Origin: Bacteroidales bacterium
Lineage (GTDB): Bacteria; Bacteroidota; Bacteroidia; Bacteroidales; Bacteroidaceae
Length of the DNA: 12,930 nucleotides
Assembly (NCBI GenBank): GCA_004558535.1
Contig: SFCP01000049.1
Location: forward strand, 1-12,930
Reading direction: 5' to 3'
The notes under the pieces are model-generated. The model was given only the letters and a program-made list of their open reading frames with translations, was not told the origin of the DNA and ran no database searches. Both the position numbers and the translations under genes were made by a program. This document shows, in pieces, positions 1 through 5,528 of this stretch (position 1 is its first letter; every line of letters starts with the position of its first letter).

Positions 1-47
1 AGCAAATAGGTCCGTCCGCAGACAGGCCGAGCAGGCCAAGCAATCCG

Positions 48-90
48 GGTGGCTGCGACAGCAATGTCGTGGCCACCTTTGTTTTTTTTG
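48..90 (+). terminator. Intrinsic terminator of an upstream gene
   Basis: The arm GGTGGC-TG-CGACA (48-60) pairs with TGTCG-TG-GCCACC (65-77) around a GCAA loop. The two internal TG/TG steps can form G-U wobbles, so the stem is a continuous 13 bp. It is followed directly by TTTGTTTTTTTT (78-89). This is a textbook rho-independent terminator for a transcript entering from the left. Frame 1 has a stop (TAG) at 7-9 that could be the end of that upstream gene, but too little is visible to call a gene. Confidence 0.8.
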
Positions 91-216
91 CCTGTGTACG
101 GACGCCCCGCCAAAGCCTGCCCCGTTTTTTGCCCCTAACGTGCCGGCGCCTGCCAAAGCCTGTCTCCGTTGCGTATCGGTACTTGCTTGTGGGGCGCTAC
201 TCGTAGGGGCGCGCAG
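91..216. other. Intergenic stretch, no gene recognised
   Basis: No plausible coding region or RNA gene is seen. The only structure is a pair of 11-bp direct repeats, GCCAAAGCCTG at 109-119 and 152-162, and a pair of GGGGCGC words at 191-197 and 206-212 that flank a small CTAC-TC-GTAG dyad. These may be remnants of dispersed intergenic repeats, but nothing here identifies them. Confidence 0.4.
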
Positions 217-275
217 CAAATGTTAAAACGGGAAAGACCGCATTTGCTTTTCGCGAAAAAATGTAGTATATTTGC
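217..275 (+). promoter_or_regulatory. Bacteroidetes-type promoter, module A
   Basis: The -33 element TTTG (243-246) is separated by 20 bp from a perfect TAnnTTTG -7 element, TATATTTG (267-274), which matches the primary sigma factor consensus of Bacteroidetes. Upstream lies an A-rich block CAAATGTTAAAACG (217-230). The spacer contains the 12-bp palindrome TTTTCGCGAAAA (248-259). Essentially the same element occurs at 12830-12886 on the same strand. The expected transcription start is near 280-282, exactly at the foot of the hairpin at 281-319. No coding sequence lies close downstream, so its product is unclear: a short RNA, or a long leader of the operon beginning at 838. Confidence 0.7.
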
Positions 276-280
276 TATGC

Positions 281-322
281 AAAGGAGGAAACCGTACGCA
301 GCAAGCGGCTTCCTCCTTTTTT
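281..322 (+). terminator. Hairpin with T-tract directly after promoter A
   Basis: AAAGGAGGAA (281-290) pairs perfectly with TTCCTCCTTT (310-319). An A-C mismatch follows, then CCG (292-294) pairs with CGG (306-308), leaving an 11-nt loop. Six T residues run from 317 to 322. By form this is an intrinsic terminator, yet it starts only about 6 nt after the -7 element at 267-274. Transcription from that promoter would begin with this hairpin and probably stop at about 40 nt. It could be a short non-coding RNA, a start-site attenuator, or a second terminator for upstream transcription. Confidence 0.6.
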
Positions 323-338
323 AGGTCCTGCCTACGCG

Positions 339-371
339 CAAAACTATCCGGCACTTAGAAAAAATTACAAA
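339..371 (-). promoter_or_regulatory. Possible minus-strand promoter
   Basis: Read on the minus strand, CAAAACTA (339-346) is TAGTTTTG, a match to TAnnTTTG, and CAAA (368-371) is TTTG with a 21-bp spacer. No minus-strand gene follows within the window, only the hairpin and promoter region at 217-322. A second TAGTTTTG at 402-409 has no partner element, so chance or repeat origin is likely. Confidence 0.2.
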
Positions 372-426
372 GGACTTGGTTTTATCTACGTCCTAATTGG
401 TCAAAACTACAAAGCACTCGGGAAAA
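339..426. repeat. Degenerate short direct repeats
   Basis: CAAAACTA-N4-GCACT-N4-AAAA occurs at 339-360 and again at 402-425, with a related, more diverged AAAATTACAAAGGACTTGG between them (361-379). The spacing is irregular. It may be eroded repeat material or repeated binding sites. No function can be assigned. Confidence 0.35.
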
Positions 427-467
427 ACTCGCCGGCATCCGTTCTGTGCAGTTTTGCCCCTTTGGGG

Positions 468-491
468 AATTGGAAATTAGAAATTGGAAAT
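468..491. repeat. AATTGGAAAT direct repeat
   Basis: AATTGGAAAT is present at 468-477 and 482-491, separated by TAGA. It abuts the 63-bp tandem repeat directly, so the two may belong to one compound intergenic repeat element. Confidence 0.5.
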
Positions 492-650
492 CGCTGACCC
501 GCCGCCCGAATATATAATACGGCGCAAGGCGAACGCAATAAAGCTTGCTTTGATTGCTGACCCGCCGCCCGTGATATGTAATTCGGCGCAAGGCGAACGC
601 AGTAAAGCTTGCTTTAATCGCCGCGCCGCCGCCCGTGATATACATTCGCC
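491..650. repeat. 63-64 bp tandem repeat, about 2.5 copies
   Basis: Unit 1 spans 491-553 and unit 2 spans 554-617. A partial third unit starts at 618 and fades near 650. Shared blocks are GCTGACCCGCCGCCCG, CGGCGCAAGGCGAACGCA and TAAAGCTTGCTTT. The last block contains the near-palindrome AAAGC-TT-GCTTT. Differences between units are mostly single substitutions around the AT-rich TGATATGTAAT segment. The repeat is non-coding: the reading frames crossing it simply repeat with it. It lies between promoter A and the promoter of the first gene, so it would be part of a long leader if the hairpin at 281-322 is read through. Confidence 0.8.
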
Positions 651-762
651 ACCCGACAACCCCAAGGAAGCCTTCTGCATGCACTTCCACGAAGTACGCA
701 CTGACTCCGGGCGCTGAAATGTCGGATTTTCCCGCTGTAAGTGCTACTTCACGCGCGTTTTC
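651..762. other. Intergenic stretch upstream of the first gene
   Basis: No gene, RNA or strong hairpin is recognised between the tandem repeat and the promoter at 763-794. Short open frames on both strands run through it, but none has a convincing start context or recognisable product. Confidence 0.4.
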
Positions 763-794
763 TTTCACCTTATCGATTATTATGGCTAAATTTG
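763..794 (+). promoter_or_regulatory. Probable promoter of the adhesin operon
   Basis: TAAATTTG (787-794) is an exact TAnnTTTG -7 element. A TTTC (763-766) lies 20 bp upstream where TTTG is expected, a one-base departure. Transcription would start near 800-802, giving an AT-rich leader of about 37 nt before the ATG at 838. No Shine-Dalgarno sequence is present in that leader, as is usual in Bacteroidetes. Confidence 0.55.
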
Positions 795-837
795 CGGCGG
801 AACTATATTTTTTTCAACTTTACCAATCTAAAATGAT

Positions 838-3800
838 ATGAAGACTGTGGGAAAACAAACTATCCTCTTTCTTGCATTTCTCTTTGCCGGACTGCTTCCG
901 CAGGGGTTGTTGGCACAAAAGCCGATGACCTTTCAAGCGATGCAGCAGACGCTGAAGGCGAAGAGGGCGATGCGACCGGCTGCGCCCAAGCAAATGGCGC
1001 CTGTCAGCCGTGCCGGCGCAGGCGAGACCATCCTCTATGGCTCTTTCATAGACAGCTATGACAACGGCTACTATGTGGGCACCGGTATCTATGCGTACAA
1101 TGCCTATGATGCCGCGACGCCTACGCTGGTCAAGGAGAAAGTGCGCGTCTATGGCGGCGGAACGTACGGCGGCGGCCTGTACTACGCCCAGAATTTCACG
1201 GAAAACAGCAATGGCACCCTCGTGCTGCCCGTTGCACTCAATCTCTACGACCCTGCGGCCGACTGGGCCTTGCAGAAGACCTATTACGCTGTGTGGTACG
1301 TCAACATCGCGAGCGACTTGACCTACGACCCCACCCAGAAAAAGCTCTACGGCGTATTCTGGAACGAGGACTATAACAGCGTGAACCAGTTCGGATACAT
1401 CGAGCTGGACTCGCCCCAGCAGTATTACTTCAACGCCGTCATCCTCGGCGAGATGCCCGAGCGCACGGTGGCCCTGGCTGCCACCCCCGACGGCACAATG
1501 TACGCCTTTGGCGTGAGCGGCAACCTCTATACCGTCGACAAGGCCAATGGTGCTACCACTTTGGTGGGCAATACCGGCGTAGCTAAGGTGTCGCCTTGGT
1601 ATCAGTCCGCCTGCTACGACGAGGTGAGCGGCAAGCTCTTCTGGCATACGTTGTATGGAGCGTACTATGATTACGGTACTTACGAGGTAGACCCCGCCAC
1701 GGCCCGGGCCACCTTGGTCGGCGACTTCGGCTATGATGGCACCTACACCCAGGACCAGATTACCGGCCTCACCACCCTGCGCGACCCGCAGGTGGCTACC
1801 TACGCCCCCCTGCCCGTGAGCAACCTCACGGCCGCATTTGCCGGCAGTTCCCTGACGGGTACGGTCCGCTTTGACCTGCCTACGCAGGATGCCAACGAGG
1901 GAGCACTCAGCGGCGACCTGACCTATACGGTCTACTTGGACGGCACGCAGGCAGCTACGGGAACAGCCGCTGCCGGCACGACCGCCAATGCCAAAGTGAC
2001 CATCGATGCTGTCGGCGAGCACACCATCACCGTCACCTGCGCCACGGCCGGTGTCACGAGCTGTGCTACCACCGCTACGGGCTGGGTAGGCCCCGATACC
2101 CCTAAGGCTCCCGTGAGCGTCAGCGCACGGGTCACCGGTACAGAGAACGGACAGAGCCTCATCTTCGTGGGATGGGCCGCTCCTACCGAGGGCGTGCACG
2201 GCGGAGCCCTTGATGCCGCCTCGCTGACCTATACCGTGATGCGTATGCCCGAGGGCGTCAAGGTCTATGAGGGCAGTGCGCAGAGCTTCACCGACCGTGT
2301 GAGCAACGACATCAAGCAGACGTTCCACTATGAAGTCACCGCGCACAGCGGCGACCTGAGCAGTACCGCTGCCAGCACGGCTGAACTCACCGTGGGCGAA
2401 GCCAACGGCGTGCCCTACTTCGATGACTTCGCCGACAACCGCGACCGCTCAGACTACGCAGTGGTCGATGCCAACAACGACGGCTCTACCTGGGCCCTCG
2501 GCAACGGATATATCTACTACAAGTACAATGCAAAGAACCCGGGTGACGACTATATGGTGCTGCCCGGCCTAAAGCTGAAAGCCGGCAACCTCTACCACTT
2601 CGACTTCTCGACACGCAATACTTCGCTCGTGGAGCGCGTGGCTGCCTACGTGGGAGTTTCGCCCGACATCGACGCCCTGCACACCGAGCTCGTGCCCCCG
2701 ACGGACATCACCTACGAGCCCCGCGTGCACAACCTGCGCGGCGACTTCATCCCGACCGAGGATGGTACCTACTACTTCGCCATCAAGTGCTGCAGCGAAG
2801 CCGACATGAGCACGCTCTACGTGGACAACGTCAGCGTGACCATGACTGCCGCCTCCGCTCCCGCCGCGCCCACGGACTTCGTGCTGACGGCCGGCGACAA
2901 GGGAGCACTGAGCGCCAACCTGAGCTTCCAGGCACCTACGCAGAGTGTGGCTGGTACGACACTGACGGCTATCGATGCCTGTGTAGTGGAGCGCGACGGC
3001 ACCGTGGTAGGCCGCATCGAGAGCGTGACGCCCGGTCAGACCGTTACCTTCACCGACACAGAAGGTTTGACAGCCGATACCCATACATATAAGGTGTATG
3101 CAGTGGCTGCTGGCGAGGAGGGCGACGTGGCGACAGCCTCGACCTACATCGGCCTGGACGCCCCCGGTCCCGTGCGCAACCTGCGCGCTTGCGAGGACCT
3201 CAACGAGCCGGGCACGGTGGTCCTCACCTGGGACGCCCCGGAAGTGGGCCAGCACGGCGGATACGTCGATCCCGAGGGCCTGGTATACTTTGTTTCCTAC
3301 GGTTACTCCGGCAGTGAGGTTTCCACCTACGATAAGACTTACCGCTACAAGATTGATATCTCCGCAGGTCAGGCTTACGAAGCCTTCAGCGTCTATGCCG
3401 ACAACAGCGCCGGTTCCGGCCGCTACGTATGGCAGACTGTCGTGGCCATAGCCGGCCCGGCCGTCGAAGCACCTTTGGTGGAATCCTTCCCGGGAGTGAC
3501 AATGAACAGCGGACCGTGGTTGCCCGAAATGGTTATCGGTGAAATCGGCGAAGCACGCTGGACACCGGGCGACGGATCTTACCTCGAGAGCGGCACGCAG
3601 GACGGCGACGGCGGCGTGATTGCCTTCAGCACGACCAAGGTGGGCAAAGCCTCGCGCATCATCAGCCCGAAAGTCAGCCTCGGCACCCTGAGCCAGCCGC
3701 AACTTTCGTTCTGGCTTTACCAGACGGGCCACACCGATGAACTGAAGGTGGAAATCTCGCCCGATTACGGCGACTACGAGCTTATCAAGACCATCCGCAT

Positions 3801-5370
3801 GAACGAAGATACGAAGGGCTGGCACCGCTATACGGTGGACCTCGGCGCATGGCGCACGGCCGGTTTCGTACGTGTGGCTTTCCAAGGCGTATCCGTGGAA
3901 ACGAAGGACTGGATTACCTCGCTCGACAACATAGCCTTTAGCGAAAGTCTGGAATATGACTTGCAGGTGAACGAACTCACCGCTCCCAAGAAAATCAAGG
4001 TGGGCGAGACGGGCACCTTTACCGTGAAAGTCCGCAACGCAGGCAACAAAGACCTTGCCGCAGCCGACTACACCATCGAACTCTACAAGAACGACAAACT
4101 CGCCGGCACTTTCGACGGACAGGCATTGCCCATAGGCGCCACCAAGACGTTCACACTGACCGATGAGCCTACCATAGACGACAGCGAAATCAGCGTTTAT
4201 CGCGCCGAAGTGAAGTGTAGCAAGGACGAAAAGGCCGCCAACAACAGCTCCAACAACGTCAGCGTGGAAATCCTGCTCCCGCAGTATCCCCGCGTGACCA
4301 CCCTGCAGGGCGCGTGGACGGGCAAGAATGTCGCACTGACTTGGGAGGAGCCCGACTTCGCCGATATGCCCGCACAAAGCACGACCGAACGCTTCGAAAC
4401 CTATCCCTCGTTTGCCATCAGTGGCTACGGCGACTGGAAAACCGTGGACCGCGACGGCGCACAGACCATCCGCATCACACTGGATGCTACTTTCGGCCCG
4501 CTGGAATACGAACACGCCGGCGAACCTATGGCTTTCCAAGTATTCAGTGCTATGGACGCAGGCATACCCTTCAGTTCGTGGGATGCACACTCGGGTGAAA
4601 AGATGCTGGTAGCCTTCAAGTGCGCTTCGCCCGACCAAGGAACTACCGAAATCGACAACGACGACTGGCTTATCTCGCCCGAACTGAACGGCGCCGCCCA
4701 GACCATTTCCTTCTACGCCAAGACAGGTATGGGCGCACCCTATGTTCCCGAAGAATTCCAAGTCCTCTATTCCACTACAACGCCGACAGTGGATGCCTTC
4801 ACCCAGATAGGTGAAACTTACGCCATCAGCAATGTCAAGGGATGGGAGGAATTCAAGGTCAGCCTGCCCGAGGGCGCCAAGTACTTCGCCATCCGCTGCG
4901 TCAGCAAGCAGAAGTTTGCCCTCATGCTCGACGATATTACCTACATCCCCGTAGGCGCTGTGGCCGAAGACCTCTCGCTGATGGGCTACAACGTATATCG
5001 CGACGGCCAAAAGGTCAACAGCGAGCCTTGGCCCGAGAGTGTTTGGACCGATGCAAGCACCCAGTTGAACGAAACACACACCTACCGCGTCACAGCCGTT
5101 TACGACAAGGGCGAATCGCTCTATTCAAACGAAGTAAGCGTGCTCAACACGGCCGTGGAAAGCATTTCCGCTGAACAGGCAAGCATCACCACGCTGCCAG
5201 GTGCCATCCGCGTGAACGGTGCCAAGGGACACACCGTGGCTATCTACGCCATGGACGGCCGCTGCCTCTTCCACGCTGTGGCCGGAGAGCAGCTGCAAGT
5301 GGCCGCTCCGTGCGGATTCTACGTAGTCAAGGTGAGCGGCGCAACGGGCGTGACCGTACGTGTGCCCTAA
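838..5370 (+). CDS. Secreted multidomain Fn3 / choice-of-anchor J adhesin with T9SS sorting domain
   Basis: A 1510-residue exported protein, most likely surface-attached or secreted, with a binding rather than enzymatic role. Residues 1-26 form a signal peptide (cleavage LLA|Q). A basic linker (27-61) follows, then a beta-propeller-like region (about 62-320) with blades such as DGTMYAFGVSGNLYTVD. The order is then Fn3 (326-418), Fn3 (423-520), CAJ (524-669), Fn3 (675-772), Fn3 (776-875), CAJ (878-1036), a CARDB-like Ig domain (1039-1147), an Fn3 (1151-1175 and 1378-1437) interrupted by a third CAJ (about 1183-1371, motifs AHSG and NDDWLISPEL), and a T9SS type A-like sorting domain (1440-1510, MDGR then GFYVVKV). 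The ATG at 838 is chosen because it places the signal peptide at the N-terminus and follows the promoter at 763-794. It is first of three co-directional genes and a paralogue of the next. CAJ domains are the 'cleaved adhesin' modules of gingipains and haemagglutinins of Porphyromonas. The actual ligand is unknown, and domain borders are read by eye. Confidence 0.9.
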   Translation: MKTVGKQTILFLAFLFAGLLPQGLLAQKPMTFQAMQQTLKAKRAMRPAAPKQMAPVSRAGAGETILYGSFIDSYDNGYYVGTGIYAYNAYDAATPTLVKEKVRVYGGGTYGGGLYYAQNFTENSNGTLVLPVALNLYDPAADWALQKTYYAVWYVNIASDLTYDPTQKKLYGVFWNEDYNSVNQFGYIELDSPQQYYFNAVILGEMPERTVALAATPDGTMYAFGVSGNLYTVDKANGATTLVGNTGVAKVSPWYQSACYDEVSGKLFWHTLYGAYYDYGTYEVDPATARATLVGDFGYDGTYTQDQITGLTTLRDPQVATYAPLPVSNLTAAFAGSSLTGTVRFDLPTQDANEGALSGDLTYTVYLDGTQAATGTAAAGTTANAKVTIDAVGEHTITVTCATAGVTSCATTATGWVGPDTPKAPVSVSARVTGTENGQSLIFVGWAAPTEGVHGGALDAASLTYTVMRMPEGVKVYEGSAQSFTDRVSNDIKQTFHYEVTAHSGDLSSTAASTAELTVGEANGVPYFDDFADNRDRSDYAVVDANNDGSTWALGNGYIYYKYNAKNPGDDYMVLPGLKLKAGNLYHFDFSTRNTSLVERVAAYVGVSPDIDALHTELVPPTDITYEPRVHNLRGDFIPTEDGTYYFAIKCCSEADMSTLYVDNVSVTMTAASAPAAPTDFVLTAGDKGALSANLSFQAPTQSVAGTTLTAIDACVVERDGTVVGRIESVTPGQTVTFTDTEGLTADTHTYKVYAVAAGEEGDVATASTYIGLDAPGPVRNLRACEDLNEPGTVVLTWDAPEVGQHGGYVDPEGLVYFVSYGYSGSEVSTYDKTYRYKIDISAGQAYEAFSVYADNSAGSGRYVWQTVVAIAGPAVEAPLVESFPGVTMNSGPWLPEMVIGEIGEARWTPGDGSYLESGTQDGDGGVIAFSTTKVGKASRIISPKVSLGTLSQPQLSFWLYQTGHTDELKVEISPDYGDYELIKTIRMNEDTKGWHRYTVDLGAWRTAGFVRVAFQGVSVETKDWITSLDNIAFSESLEYDLQVNELTAPKKIKVGETGTFTVKVRNAGNKDLAAADYTIELYKNDKLAGTFDGQALPIGATKTFTLTDEPTIDDSEISVYRAEVKCSKDEKAANNSSNNVSVEILLPQYPRVTTLQGAWTGKNVALTWEEPDFADMPAQSTTERFETYPSFAISGYGDWKTVDRDGAQTIRITLDATFGPLEYEHAGEPMAFQVFSAMDAGIPFSSWDAHSGEKMLVAFKCASPDQGTTEIDNDDWLISPELNGAAQTISFYAKTGMGAPYVPEEFQVLYSTTTPTVDAFTQIGETYAISNVKGWEEFKVSLPEGAKYFAIRCVSKQKFALMLDDITYIPVGAVAEDLSLMGYNVYRDGQKVNSEPWPESVWTDASTQLNETHTYRVTAVYDKGESLYSNEVSVLNTAVESISAEQASITTLPGAIRVNGAKGHTVAIYAMDGRCLFHAVAGEQLQVAAPCGFYVVKVSGATGVTVRVP

Positions 5371-5402
5371 TCCGGGATACTACGAAATGAACCTATAATA
5401 TT

Positions 5403-5455
5403 AAGGAAGTGAGCCGAAGTGCGGATTCGCCATGCCGCCTTCCACTCACTTCCTT
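5403..5455 (+). other. Long hairpin between the two adhesin genes
   Basis: AAGGAAGTGAG (5403-5413) pairs perfectly with CTCACTTCCTT (5445-5455). After a 2x2 internal loop, GAAG (5416-5419) pairs with CTTC (5439-5442). GCGG (5421-5424) then pairs with CCGC (5435-5438) around a 10-nt loop, giving about 19 bp in all. It starts 32 bp after the stop codon. The downstream sequence GCCTTTCCTG has no real U-tract, so it is a weak or partial terminator, an mRNA 3'-end stabiliser, or a processing site within an operon. Confidence 0.7.
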
Positions 5456-5471
5456 GCCTTTCCTGACGAAA

Positions 5472-5510
5472 GCGCCTCGCGGCGCAAAGCAACTATCTGC
5501 CTCTTAGGCA
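5472..5510 (+). other. Small stem-loops in the leader of the second adhesin gene
   Basis: GCGCC-TCGC-GGCGC (5472-5485) and TGCC-TCTTA-GGCA (5498-5510) are two short stems ahead of the ATG at 5529. They are brief enough to be chance. No TAnnTTTG promoter is seen in this 158-bp gap. Confidence 0.25.
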
Positions 5511-5528
5511 AAATTACATCCTATAACT

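Noticed and set aside
1..9. End of an upstream gene at TAG 7-9
   Set aside because: Only two codons would be visible. The terminator at 48-90 implies an upstream gene, but its frame and identity cannot be supported.
491..650. CRISPR array
   Set aside because: Whole 63-64 bp units are repeated with substitutions throughout. There are no short identical repeats with unique spacers and no cas genes.
382..768. Minus-strand frame of 128 codons in the upstream region
   Set aside because: It runs through the 63-bp tandem repeat and repeats with it, and has no domain or convincing start context. It is better explained as an open frame in repeat DNA.
484..841. Small + strand frames (484-717, 635-841) upstream of the first gene
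   Set aside because: They cross the tandem repeat or the predicted promoter at 763-794 and show no protein-like signature.
820..2346. Long open frame on the minus strand (508 codons) opposite the first adhesin
   Set aside because: It is fully antisense to a gene with clear domains, has low-complexity His/Gly/Arg/Val composition and no recognisable motif. Such frames are expected opposite GC-rich coding DNA. The same applies to 2569-5079, 6564-7892, 8001-9596, 9559-11319 and 11464-12912.
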